Positions 27,385 through 36,044 of a stretch of 64,000 nt of DNA are shown piece after piece (position 1 is the first letter of the stretch; the number at the start of each line of letters is the position of its first letter). This DNA comes from Methylocystis parvus OBBP (GTDB taxonomy: Bacteria > Pseudomonadota > Alphaproteobacteria > Rhizobiales > Beijerinckiaceae). Under the pieces are notes generated by a model, which was not told the DNA's origin, searched no databases, and worked only from the letters and a program-made list of their open reading frames with translations. A program made the translations under genes and the position numbers. The stretch is taken from assembly GCF_027571405.1 (NCBI RefSeq), contig NZ_CP092968.1:1550001-1614000 (forward strand). Direction: 5' to 3'.

Positions 27385-28656
27385 TCATCCTGCCTTCGGC
27401 ATCGCAGCCTCCCGCCGCCGCGCCGCCGCGCCCGCGCCGCTCCGGCCATAAGGCGCGAGCGGCACGGTAAGGCAGACGCTCTGCGCCGGCAGCACTTCGC
27501 GCCAATCGGCGATGAGCTGCTTATAGGCGTCGCCGACCGCGCGCGGCTTGCGATCGAGATCATAGAGGCCGACCGGCCAAATCCTGCCGCGCGCCTCGCG
27601 CAGCTCGAGGTCCCAATCCATCTGGTCGGTGAGCGAATACCAGGTGAAGCCGACAATGGGCACGCCTCTGTTTCTGACGCGCAGCACATTGGCCCATTCC
27701 TTTCGCAGCCAGCGCACCGCCTCGTCGCCGCAAGGGCCTTCGCAGGTGTTCGTCTCCGTATGCATGACCGGCAGACCGTAGCGCTCGTAATATTGGCGCG
27801 TGATCTCGTTATAGCCGAAGATCTCGCCCGAGGACGACGTCGCTCCCGCGGCGGTGACATTGTGCTCGTTGCGGCCGTAATAGTCATTGCCCATGATGCA
27901 ATGACTCTTGAGATGCTTGCGCATGAAGAAATCATATTCGTCGGCCCGCATGCCGTTATCCATCAGGAAGCGGAACATCTCCGAATTGACCCGCCGGCCG
28001 TAATTGAGGTCGAGCGAAAGGAAGCGCCTCTCATTGAGCGTTTCCGCGGGCTCGATCGCGCTGGGATTTTCGGCGTGAAAATACTCGGTCGACTCGCTCT
28101 GCACGAAGATCGCATCCGGACGCACGGAGAGGATGGCGTGCATCGCGAGGACATTGGCCTTCACGATATGTTTGAGCGCCGTGACAAACCCGCGATCGGT
28201 CGTGAGCTGCTCGTTCCACCAGCCATAGGCGGCCGAGAAGGTCGCGCAGATATACATCTCATTGACCGGCGTATAGAGCTGCGAGGCCGGGAAGCGTTCG
28301 GCGAAAGCGAGCGCGTAGCAGGCGAAAAGCTCGGGGAAGTCGGGGTTCTGAAAATTGCCGATCCAGTCCGGCGCGCCGAAATGGCAAAGATCGACGATGG
28401 GAATGATTCCCCGCGCCTGAAGATCGCCAAAAGCGAGATCGGCGAACTCCCAATCGTAACGCTCCGGGCCAAGCCACGTCATGGGCAAGGGCAGACCGTA
28501 ACGCAGCGTCTTGACGCCGAGATCCTGCACGAGTTCGAAGTCCTCGCGCCAGCGGCGGTAATGGCCGCAGAGCTCCATCTCGTCCACCCGCTTGCGTCCC
28601 TGCGCGATGGTCGGGCAGCTGTTCTCGATGCCGGTGCTGAACATGAAATACGTCAT
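27385..28656 (-). CDS. GH1-like glycoside hydrolase (clan GH-A)
   Basis: A 423-residue TIM-barrel hydrolase resembling beta-glucosidases of family 1. The acid/base Glu is in LYTPVNEMYICATFS (near residue 131) and the nucleophile in PVMHTETNT (near residue 303). The N-terminus YFMFSTGIENSCPTI, then WREDFELVQDLGVKTLRYGLPL, matches the family start. It has no signal peptide. The C-terminal 50 residues are Ala/Arg-rich and not conserved. Substrate unknown. GAGGAG precedes the ATG at 9 bases. Confidence 0.8.
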   Translation of the reverse strand: MTYFMFSTGIENSCPTIAQGRKRVDEMELCGHYRRWREDFELVQDLGVKTLRYGLPLPMTWLGPERYDWEFADLAFGDLQARGIIPIVDLCHFGAPDWIGNFQNPDFPELFACYALAFAERFPASQLYTPVNEMYICATFSAAYGWWNEQLTTDRGFVTALKHIVKANVLAMHAILSVRPDAIFVQSESTEYFHAENPSAIEPAETLNERRFLSLDLNYGRRVNSEMFRFLMDNGMRADEYDFFMRKHLKSHCIMGNDYYGRNEHNVTAAGATSSSGEIFGYNEITRQYYERYGLPVMHTETNTCEGPCGDEAVRWLRKEWANVLRVRNRGVPIVGFTWYSLTDQMDWDLELREARGRIWPVGLYDLDRKPRAVGDAYKQLIADWREVLPAQSVCLTVPLAPYGRSGAGAAARRREAAMPKAG

Positions 28657-28761
28657 CGCGCGCTCCTCGCCGCCCGTCAGCGGAAGTTATAGGGCGCAAA
28701 AACCGCGATCACTCCCGCAACAAGGCGGCGCTTCCGGATCGCGTTCTCTGGCGGCCCGGTC

Positions 28762-29334
28762 TTATGAGGCGCGTTCGAAGACGGCGCATCCCCAGGGCGC
28801 GGCGACGCGGCCGAATGAGGGCGTCGCTCCGCGAGCGACGCGCCAGCCGTCCTCCGCCAGGGCGCGGGCGATCTCGCGATTGAACCAGCCATGGCCGACA
28901 AGCGCGGCTGGTCCCGTCGCGCTTGCGCCGATCAGAATCTGCGCGGCTATTCGCGCGCGCCGGCGCATCGCGTCTCGGGCGCGCTCGGCGGCCGGATGAT
29001 AGGCGCCCCTGCCCCGCGACGCCGCGAACCAGAAAATCAGCGGCCAACGGCCTGCGATACGCGGCGCGACATTCGGCTCTTCGGAAAAACAGGAATCGAA
29101 AACAGCGCGCTCGAGTCCGAGCGCGCGGGCCGATTCTCGCGCACGCATGGTCGTGCTGGCGAAGGCGGCGCAAACGTCGCGCAGCCGCGCAACGGTTTCG
29201 CCCGGCGCCTGCGCCCGCGGGGCGAGGCCGCTTCGCTCATACGCTTCACAATAGTCGACAAACTCCTGAAACGACAAAAGCCCCGGCGCCTGCAGGGCGA
29301 CGGGGCCATGTCGGACCAGAATGATCGAGGCCAT
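28762..29334 (-). CDS. Histidine phosphatase family protein
   Basis: A 190-residue phosphoglycerate-mutase-like protein. The catalytic motif ILVRHGP is at residues 5-11; a second catalytic His lies in ALVGHGWFNREIARAL near residue 155, and TTMRARESARAL is the substrate-binding arginine segment. The substrate is not predictable. The ATG shares one base with the rpmB stop (TAATG), so it is coupled to the L28 ribosomal protein gene. Confidence 0.85.
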   Translation of the reverse strand: MASIILVRHGPVALQAPGLLSFQEFVDYCEAYERSGLAPRAQAPGETVARLRDVCAAFASTTMRARESARALGLERAVFDSCFSEEPNVAPRIAGRWPLIFWFAASRGRGAYHPAAERARDAMRRRARIAAQILIGASATGPAALVGHGWFNREIARALAEDGWRVARGATPSFGRVAAPWGCAVFERAS

Positions 29335-29624
29335 TACGCCGTGGCGGCGGCCTTCTTCTCGATCTCGCGCTTCAGCGCGCGGGCGCCCTGCGACAACTCC
29401 TCGTCGCGCGCCTTGGCCAGGAAGGCGTCGAGGCCGCCGCGATGCTCGACCGAGCGCAGCGCCGCAGCCGAAATGCGCAGACGCACCGAACGCGCCAGCG
29501 CCTCGGAGGCGAGCGTCACATTGACGAGATTGGGCAGGAAACGCGTGCGCGTCTTGCGATTGGAGTGGCTGACGAGATTGCCCGTCTGCACGCCCTTGCC
29601 GGTCAGCTCGCAACGCCGGGACAT
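29334..29624 (-). CDS. rpmB: 50S ribosomal protein L28
   Basis: A 96-residue L28 protein of the large subunit. [20 protein letters not shown] and [16 protein letters not shown] are typical; the zinc-binding Cys set of some L28 proteins is reduced to one Cys. AAAGGAAG precedes the ATG. A good sigma-70 promoter lies about 130 bases upstream. Confidence 0.97.
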   Translation of the reverse strand: MSRRCELTGKGVQTGNLVSHSNRKTRTRFLPNLVNVTLASEALARSVRLRISAAALRSVEHRGGLDAFLAKARDEELSQGARALKREIEKKAAATA

Positions 29625-29754
29625 GGAACTTCCTTTCGAACCGTTTTAGACAATCCATGCGCAGGGCGGGGCTTCGAGCGCCCGCAGCCGCCAGCGGATG
29701 GGTGGAAACGACACAAAAGGCTCGCCACTCTCGCGCCGAGCCCTGTTCGCCGGC

Positions 29755-29784
29755 CTTATAAGTGCAAAGCCGGCCCAGCGTCAA
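29755..29784 (-). promoter_or_regulatory. Sigma-70-type promoter of rpmB
   Basis: On the minus strand TTGACG (29784-29779) and TATAAG (29760-29755) are separated by 18 bases, about 130 bases upstream of rpmB. The remaining bases of the 381-base gap between rpmB and mtdB hold the mtdB leader; a TTGACA at 29934 on the plus strand has no fitting -10 element. Confidence 0.6.
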
Positions 29785-30005
29785 CAGCGGGCGCCTTTCA
29801 GGAGGCGGGAAAGGCCCTGTTGCGGCGCGATAGCCTCTGGACATTGGCGGCGTTCTGGGCTCTAAGCCTCATCGTCGCTCCGGGCGGGGCCGGGCGCGCC
29901 CGCGCCGTTCTTCATGCCCGGAATCATCGAAAATTGACAGAGCCGGAGCCTGTCCCGCCCGCTGTTCGGCGCCGGGCTAGAACGACAAAGGTTAGGGATT
30001 TTCCA

Positions 30006-30896
30006 ATGGCCAAAGCAATCCTGCATATGCTCAGCACTTTGAAGCATATGAGCCCCTTCGACGTGAACATGGCCCTCGACGCCGGCTACGACGCCGCGAT
30101 TCCCTACACCAATGTCACGCTCGACGAAGTCACCGCCCTCGTCCAGGACGCGATGTTCTCCCGCGCCCCCTCCGCCGCGCTGAAGACCGGCATCTTCTTC
30201 GCCGGCCGCGACGCGGTGCTCGCCCTCGACATGCTCGAAGCCGCGCGGAAGGCCCTGCTGAAGCCCTTTGAGGTGTCGCTCTTCGCCGACCCCTATGGCT
30301 CCTTCACCACCGCGGGCGCCATGGTCGCCTGCACCGAGAAGATCCTCAAGGACAAGAAGCAGCGCGAGCTGAAGGGCTCCAGGATCGTCATTTACGGCGC
30401 GACGGGCGTCGTCGGCTATTCCGCCGCGGTGATCGCGGCGCTGGAAGGCGCGGAGGTCACGATCGTCGGCTATTCGGGCGTGGAGCGCGTCGCCAAGCAG
30501 GCCGACGAAATGTCGAAGCGCTTCAACATCAAGGTGACCCCGGCCGACGGCAGCTCGCAGGAAATGGTGCGCGATCTGCTCGTCAAGCATGAAATCGCGC
30601 TCTGCGCAGCGCGCGCCGGCGTGCAGGTGCTCTCGAAGGAAGACCTCGCCGCCGCCAAGGACCTGCTTATCGCCGCCGACGTCAACGCCGTGCCGCCGCT
30701 GGGCGTCGAGGGCTGCGGCCTGCACGACAATGGCGTCGTGATTTCGGATCATGGCGCGCTCGGCATTGGCGCGCTCGCCATCGGCAACGTCAAATACGGC
30801 GCGGAGTCGGGCCTGTTCAAGCAGATGGTCGAGTCCGACAAGCCGCTTTGCCTCGATTTCCGTCACGCTTTCGCTCTGGCGCGCAAGCTCGTTTGA
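30006..30896 (+). CDS. mtdB: NAD(P)-dependent methylene-H4MPT dehydrogenase MtdB
   Basis: A 296-residue enzyme that oxidises methylene-H4MPT to methenyl-H4MPT with NAD+ or NADP+ in formaldehyde oxidation. [25 protein letters not shown] at the start and [20 protein letters not shown] (near residue 139) for nucleotide binding are characteristic of the MtdA/MtdB family; [17 protein letters not shown] follows. The first codons fit MtdB rather than MtdA by length and the central region, but I rely on pattern only. It lies 172 bases upstream of fae on the same strand. Confidence 0.93.
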   Translation: MAKAILHMLSTLKHMSPFDVNMALDAGYDAAIPYTNVTLDEVTALVQDAMFSRAPSAALKTGIFFAGRDAVLALDMLEAARKALLKPFEVSLFADPYGSFTTAGAMVACTEKILKDKKQRELKGSRIVIYGATGVVGYSAAVIAALEGAEVTIVGYSGVERVAKQADEMSKRFNIKVTPADGSSQEMVRDLLVKHEIALCAARAGVQVLSKEDLAAAKDLLIAADVNAVPPLGVEGCGLHDNGVVISDHGALGIGALAIGNVKYGAESGLFKQMVESDKPLCLDFRHAFALARKLV

Positions 30897-31068
30897 TATT
30901 AGCGCGGGCGGCCGGGACGTCGGTCTTGGCAAAGTCACGCGAAACTGGTTGAGTGCGCGCCGCGGAAGGCCCGCGGCGCTTCTCAAGGCCGGCGCAATTG
31001 TGCGCACGGCGCTTTCCCAAACGTCCGCCGCCGCGGCGGGGCGTAGGTTTCTTCGAAAGGAAACGCAC

Positions 31069-31578
31069 ATGGCGAAGATCAACAAGATGCTGGTCGGCGA
31101 GTCGCTCGTCGGCGAAGGCAACGAAGTGGCGCATATCGACCTGATCATTGGACCGCGCGGTTCGGCCGCCGAGCTCGCTTTCGCGAACGCGCTCGTCAAC
31201 AACAAGGACGGCTTCACGACCCTTCTCGCGGTCGTCGCCCCGAACCTGCTCTGCAAGCCCAACACGATCCTCTTCAACAAGGTCACCATCAAGGGCGCCA
31301 AGCAGGCCGTCCAGATGTTCGGCCCGGCCCAGCACGGCGTCGCCAAGGCCGTCGCCGACGCGGTCGCCGAAGGCATCATCCCGGTCGAGGAAGCCGACGA
31401 CCTGTTCATCTCGGTCGGCGTGTTCATCCACTGGGACGCCAACGACGACAAGAAGATCCAGGACTACAACTACGCCGCCACGAAGGAAGCCATCGCCCGC
31501 GCCGTCGCCGGCGAGCCGAAGGCCTCGGAAGTCGTCGCCAAGCGCAACGACGCCAAGCACCCCTTCGCCCCGAACTGA
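31069..31578 (+). CDS. fae: Formaldehyde-activating enzyme Fae
   Basis: A 169-residue Fae, which condenses formaldehyde with H4MPT to methylene-H4MPT and feeds MtdB. The conserved start [20 protein letters not shown] carries the catalytic His, and [13 protein letters not shown] and [17 protein letters not shown] are family signatures. It is a soluble, usually very abundant protein; AAAGGAAAC before the ATG and a strong terminator after the gene fit high expression. Confidence 0.97.
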   Translation: MAKINKMLVGESLVGEGNEVAHIDLIIGPRGSAAELAFANALVNNKDGFTTLLAVVAPNLLCKPNTILFNKVTIKGAKQAVQMFGPAQHGVAKAVADAVAEGIIPVEEADDLFISVGVFIHWDANDDKKIQDYNYAATKEAIARAVAGEPKASEVVAKRNDAKHPFAPN

Positions 31579-31602
31579 GGTTCGGGCTTCGTCCAAGCTT
31601 TG

Positions 31603-31629
31603 AAGGGGGGCCTTGCGGCTCCCCTTTTT
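31603..31629 (+). terminator. Intrinsic terminator of fae
   Basis: A 10-bp stem AAGGGGGGCC / GGCTCCCCTT (one G-T pair) with a TTGC loop, followed by TTTC and GTTTT, 25 bases after the fae stop. Confidence 0.85.
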
Positions 31630-31698
31630 CGTTTTGACGTGATTGGCTCGCGCCTCGAACGCCGCAGGCGTCAGGGCGGTGGAGGCGCGCGCCCTTAT

Positions 31699-31782
31699 CC
31701 GTCATTGCGAGGAGCGTAAGCGACGAAGCAATCCAGAGCCGTGATGTGGCTCTGGATTGCTTCGCTTCACTCGCAATGACGG
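31699..31782. repeat. Long palindromic intergenic element
   Basis: Arms CCGTCATTGCGAG ... GAAGCAATCCAGAGCC and GGCTCTGGATTGCTTC ... CTCGCAATGACGG enclose a 7-base loop. The internal halves (16 bp) and outer ends (13 bp) are perfectly complementary, with an unpaired bulge on one arm. This is the common alphaproteobacterial REP-like palindrome. It lies between the fae terminator and the next gene. Confidence 0.75.
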
Positions 31783-31828
31783 TCGAGACGGTTATGATTT
31801 CATTGGGAGGGCGGAGCGAGGCATTCGC

Positions 31829-32860
31829 ATGACTGCGATTATCGGCTGGGACATTGGCGGCGCGCATGTAAAGGCGGCGCGGGCTGAGAACGGGCGCATC
31901 GTCGCCGTCGCGCAGCGCGCCTGCGCGCCGCATCTCGGCCTCGCGCATCTCGAAACGCCGATCCTGGAAACGCTCGCCGAACTCGGCCCGGCCGAGGGGC
32001 ACCGCGTCACCATGACGGCCGAACTGTCGGACGCTTTCGAAGATCGCATGCGGGGCGTCGTGTCTGTAGCGGCCATCGCCGCGCGCGAGATCGGCGCGGA
32101 TAACATCCTATTTTATGCGGGCGCGCGCGGCTTCGTCGCGCGCGCGAATATCGTCCACGAAGCCGACGCCGTCGCCTCGGCCAATTGGCGCGCCAGCGCC
32201 GAGCTTGTCGCGCAGCATTGCGGCGAGGCGCTGTTCATCGATATCGGCTCGACGACGACGGACATTGTCCCGATCCGCATCGGCCGCGTCGCCGCGCAGG
32301 GCGCGGCAGACGCGGAGCGTCTCGCCTGCGGCGAACTTGCCTATGCGGGCTTTTCGCGCGGCGCCCCGCAGGCCTATGCGCGCCTCGCGCCCATCGGCGG
32401 ACAATGGACGCCGCTGGTCAACGAGGCCTTCGCCTCCATGGCTGATGTGCGGCGCGTGCTCGGCGACTTGCGAGAGGGAGAGAACCCGGCCGATCTGTCG
32501 CCGACCGCGGATGGACGCCCCAAGACCGTCGCGGCGTCGCGCGCGCGCCTCGCAAGACTGGTTGGGCGCGACGGCGCGGATTTGACCGACGCTCAGGCTC
32601 ATGCGCTTGCGGCGCACTTCGCGCGCGCGCAACTGCGCGTCATCGAGGACCAGATCGCGCTGCTGGCGTCGCGTGACGCCATCGCCCCCGACGCGCCCTA
32701 TATCGGCGCCGGGGCGGGACGCTTGCTCGTGCAGCGACTCGCGCAGACGCAGAAACGCGCTTATCGCGATTTCGCTGACTTGATAGACGCTTCAGACGAG
32801 TTGCGCATCGCCGCGGCCAATTGCGCGCCTGCGGCGGCGCTGGCGTTGTTGACAATCTAG
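31829..32860 (+). CDS. H4MPT-linked C1 pathway protein, MfnF-like (ASKHA fold)
   Basis: A 343-residue protein of the hydantoinase/sugar-kinase-like ATPase fold (COG1548, 'H4MPT-linked C1 transfer pathway protein'). IIGWDIGGAHVKAARAENG at the N-terminus and LFIDIGSTTTDIVPIRIG near residue 135 are the phosphate motifs. The archaeal homologue MfnF couples the aminomethylfuran diphosphate to the tyramine part of methanofuran, and the same role is inferred here. GGAG and GAGG precede the ATG. It is the last C1 gene before the CRISPR locus, with 196 bases to cas3. Confidence 0.85.
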   Translation: MTAIIGWDIGGAHVKAARAENGRIVAVAQRACAPHLGLAHLETPILETLAELGPAEGHRVTMTAELSDAFEDRMRGVVSVAAIAAREIGADNILFYAGARGFVARANIVHEADAVASANWRASAELVAQHCGEALFIDIGSTTTDIVPIRIGRVAAQGAADAERLACGELAYAGFSRGAPQAYARLAPIGGQWTPLVNEAFASMADVRRVLGDLREGENPADLSPTADGRPKTVAASRARLARLVGRDGADLTDAQAHALAAHFARAQLRVIEDQIALLASRDAIAPDAPYIGAGAGRLLVQRLAQTQKRAYRDFADLIDASDELRIAAANCAPAAALALLTI

Positions 32861-33056
32861 TTTCGAGGTGCAGTCAATAGTCTCCAAGTTCTTCCTGATT
32901 CCACCATGCGCTCGACGCCGTCGTCGATGATAACGAAGCCCGCCTTCGACACAAAGTTTCAGGCGACGATCCGGGCGGGCGGTTGCCGGACCAGAATTTA
33001 GCGTCAGAATTCCAATATTTGCCCATAGCGTTTATTTGACGGGGAAATTTGTCCAG

Positions 33057-35300
33057 ATGGATTATTTTGCTCATTCGCTTCCGGATCGGCCCAAATCGGA
33101 ATGGCAACAGCTCGCCGAACACCTCCGCTCGACGGCGGATCGCGCCAGCCGGAATGCGGAGAAATTCGGCGCCGGCCGCGCAGCGAAACTTGCCGGCCTG
33201 CTTCACGATCTGGGCAAATACACTGCGGAATTCCAAAAGCGGCTCGAGGGCGGCGACGCGGTCGATCACGCGACGGCGGGCGCAAGGGAGGCGATGGCTC
33301 TCGCCGCGCAGCCGCGCGACAAATTGATCGCCGAAATCGTCGCGCACGCCATCGCGGGGCATCACGCGGGCCTGCCGGACAGCGTCGGCGCGGCGTCGCT
33401 CGAGGAGCGCGTCGGAAAAAAGCTCCATGCGCTCGATCCCGTCTGGCGTGAGGAGATCGCGCCCGTCGCCGACGGCCTGATCAAACAGTCCTTCAAAGCC
33501 GGCGCGAGCAGGCAGACGCTCGCTTTTCAATTGGCCTTCTTTGGCCGAATGATTTTCTCATGCCTCGTCGATGCGGATTTTCGCGACACCGAGGCTTTCT
33601 ACGACCGCGCCGAGGGCCGCTCCAGTCCGCGCGAATGGAGGGCTCTGCCGGATATTGTCGATGCGTTGCGCGGCCGGTTCGACGAGCATATGGCGAAACT
33701 CGGCGCCCGTGCGGAGGCGACGCCTGTCAATGCGCTGCGGGCGGAGGTTCTGGCGCATACGCGGAAGCAGGCGGACCTGCCGCGCGGACTCTTCACTTTG
33801 TCCGTGCCGACCGGCGGCGGAAAGACGCTGGCGTCGCTCGCTTTCGCGCTCGACCACGCCAAACGCCACGGCATGGAGCGCATCGTCTACGCCATCCCCT
33901 TCACCTCGATCATCGACCAGACCGCGGCGATTTTTCAAAGCGTTCTACAAGATCGGGAGGATATTGTCCTCGAGCACCATTCCTCCATCGACGAGGAGCG
34001 CAATCAGGACCGCTCCTCGCGCGAGAAACTGAAACTGGCGATGGAGGATTGGGCCGCTCCCGTCATCGTCACCACCAATGTGCAGCTGTTCGAAAGCCTG
34101 CACGCCGACCGCCCCTCGCGTTGCCGCCGCCTGCACAATCTTGCGAACAGCGTGATCATCCTCGACGAGGCGCAAACCATTCCGCTGCACGTATTACGCC
34201 CCTGCCTCGCCGCGCTCAACGAACTCGCGCTGAATTACGGCGCATCCATCGTGCTTTGCACGGCGACCCAGCCTGCCGTGCGGAAGGTAGATTTCGAGGA
34301 TGGGCTGGATTTGCCGCCCGAGCGCGAACTCGCGCCCGATCCCCAGCGGTTGCACAGACAATTGCAGCGCGTTCGCGTCGAGAAGCTCGGGGTTCTCGAC
34401 GACGACGCGCTCGTCGGGCAGCTTGGCGAAAGCTCGCAGGGCCTCGTCATCGTCAACAGCCGCGCCCATGCGCTGGCGCTGTATCGCAAGGCGCGAGACG
34501 CCGGGCTCGACGGCGCCGTTCATCTCTCGACGCGGCAATGCGCGGCGCATCGGCGAGACATTCTCGCGCATGTGCGCGAGACGCTGAAGTCCGAAAAACC
34601 CTGCCGCGTCATCGCGACGTCGCTTGTCGAAGCCGGCGTCGACCTGGATTTCCCGCGCGTCTGGCGCGCCGAAGCGGGTCTCGATCAGATCGCGCAGGCG
34701 GCGGGCCGCTGCAACCGCGAGGGACAGCGCAAGATCGACGAAAGCATTGTCGGCATTTTTCAATCCCCCGATTTCCCGCCGCCGCGCGAGATCAGGCAGT
34801 TCGCCGAGGATATGAAGCGCGTGCGGCGCGACGACCTGCTCTCGCCCGAAGCGATCCGCGAATATTTCGCAGAGGTCTATTGGCGCAAGGGCGAGAAACA
34901 GCTCGACAAATTCGAGGTCATGGACGCCTGGCTGCTCCCTTTGGACAAGCCGAATTTCAATTATCGCAGCATCGGCCGGAGCTTTCGCATGATCGAGAGC
35001 GGCATGACGCCCGTCATCATTCCCTGGGATGCGAGCGCGCAAGAAGCGGTGAAGAATCTCGCATTCGAGACGATTCCGTCTGGCCGGCTGGCGCGCCTTC
35101 TCCAGCCCTACATCGTGCAAACGCCGCCCTCCGCGCGGCGACTGCTCCTGGAGAACGGCCATGTCGCCTTCGTCCATCCCAAGCTGCGCGGCGATCAGTT
35201 CGCGGTGCTCGAAAGAAGCTCCGACTTCTACAAGCCGGATGTTGGGCTGCTATGGGAGGACGCCGATTATCTCGGGCAGGAGCAGTGGCTGGTTGTGTGA
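33057..35300 (+). CDS. cas3: CRISPR-associated helicase-nuclease Cas3 (type I-C)
   Basis: A 747-residue Cas3 with fused HD nuclease and SF2 helicase, which degrades target DNA after Cascade binding. HD motifs: YFAHSL (residue 6), LLHDLGKY (near 47), HAIAGHHAGL (near 98) and LVDADFRDTEAF (near 170). Helicase motifs: PTGGGKTLASLA (near 250), IILDEAQTIPLH (DEAQ, near 367), LCTATQPAV (near 400) and QAAGRCNREG (near 547). GGGGA lies 11 bases before this ATG; a TTG at 33036 would add seven residues. It opens a seven-gene operon. Confidence 0.95.
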   Translation: MDYFAHSLPDRPKSEWQQLAEHLRSTADRASRNAEKFGAGRAAKLAGLLHDLGKYTAEFQKRLEGGDAVDHATAGAREAMALAAQPRDKLIAEIVAHAIAGHHAGLPDSVGAASLEERVGKKLHALDPVWREEIAPVADGLIKQSFKAGASRQTLAFQLAFFGRMIFSCLVDADFRDTEAFYDRAEGRSSPREWRALPDIVDALRGRFDEHMAKLGARAEATPVNALRAEVLAHTRKQADLPRGLFTLSVPTGGGKTLASLAFALDHAKRHGMERIVYAIPFTSIIDQTAAIFQSVLQDREDIVLEHHSSIDEERNQDRSSREKLKLAMEDWAAPVIVTTNVQLFESLHADRPSRCRRLHNLANSVIILDEAQTIPLHVLRPCLAALNELALNYGASIVLCTATQPAVRKVDFEDGLDLPPERELAPDPQRLHRQLQRVRVEKLGVLDDDALVGQLGESSQGLVIVNSRAHALALYRKARDAGLDGAVHLSTRQCAAHRRDILAHVRETLKSEKPCRVIATSLVEAGVDLDFPRVWRAEAGLDQIAQAAGRCNREGQRKIDESIVGIFQSPDFPPPREIRQFAEDMKRVRRDDLLSPEAIREYFAEVYWRKGEKQLDKFEVMDAWLLPLDKPNFNYRSIGRSFRMIESGMTPVIIPWDASAQEAVKNLAFETIPSGRLARLLQPYIVQTPPSARRLLLENGHVAFVHPKLRGDQFAVLERSSDFYKPDVGLLWEDADYLGQEQWLVV

Positions 35301-35351
35301 AAACAACTGAATAAACATGTGACTCGCTCGGATCGAAAGAGGGAGAAGACT

Positions 35352-36044
35352 TTGTCCTACGGCGTCCGTTTGAGAGTCTCGGGCGATTACGCCTGCTTCA
35401 CGCGCCCGGAGCTGAAGACCGAACGCGTCTCATACGATGTGATCACCCCCTCCGCCGCGCGCGGCGTTCTCGAGGCCATCCATTGGAAGCCGGCGATCCG
35501 CTGGGTGATCGACGCCATCCATGTGCTGGAGCCGATCCGCTTCGCCTCGATCCGCCGTAACGAGGTCGGCTCCAAGGCGCCCGCCGGCAAGATCGCCAGC
35601 GCCATGAAGCGCGGCTCCATCGAAGGACTGCATCTTCATGTCGATGAGGATCGCCAGCAGCGCGCGGCCACCGTGCTGGTGCAGCCCGCTTATGTGATCG
35701 AGGCGCATTTCGACATGACGGCGCGGGCGGGCGCGGAAGACAGCGTCGGCAAACATCTCGACATGTTCAACCGCCGCGCGGCGCGTGGCCAGTGCTTTCA
35801 CCAACCCTGCCTCGGCACGCGCGAATTCGTCGCCCAATTCGAGCTTCTGCCCGCCGATGCGCCCGCGCCGCCGCCGAGCGCAAAGACGGCGTCTCAGGGC
35901 TTCGGGACCCCGCGCGACCTCGGCCTGATGCTTTGGGACATCGACCACGCCGCGCCCGGGCGGCCGTCCATGTTCTTCAACGCGCGGCTGGAGGACGGCG
36001 TGATGCGCGTGCCGCCGCCGGGTTCGCCGGAGATCCGCCGATGA
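35352..36044 (+). CDS. cas5c: Cas5c (crRNA-processing endonuclease of type I-C)
   Basis: A 230-residue Cas5 of subtype I-C. In I-C this protein replaces Cas6: it cuts the precursor crRNA and stays bound to the 5' handle. The product starts SYGVRLRVSGDYACFTRPEL, and SYDVITPSAARGVLEAIHWKP follows, both typical. The start is a TTG with GGAG 6 bases before it. A GTG at 35319 would add 11 residues but has no ribosome-binding site. It overlaps cas8c by ATGA. Confidence 0.95.
   Translation: MSYGVRLRVSGDYACFTRPELKTERVSYDVITPSAARGVLEAIHWKPAIRWVIDAIHVLEPIRFASIRRNEVGSKAPAGKIASAMKRGSIEGLHLHVDEDRQQRAATVLVQPAYVIEAHFDMTARAGAEDSVGKHLDMFNRRAARGQCFHQPCLGTREFVAQFELLPADAPAPPPSAKTASQGFGTPRDLGLMLWDIDHAAPGRPSMFFNARLEDGVMRVPPPGSPEIRR

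Noticed and set aside
29934..29939. TTGACA as the -35 element of the mtdB promoter
   Set aside because: No -10-like hexamer is found 16-19 bases downstream, so the hexamer alone is not evidence.
32861..33056. A small gene on either strand before cas3
   Set aside because: The minus-strand frame running out of cas3 and the plus-strand 31-codon frame have no ribosome-binding site or recognisable product. The stretch more likely holds the cas operon promoter.
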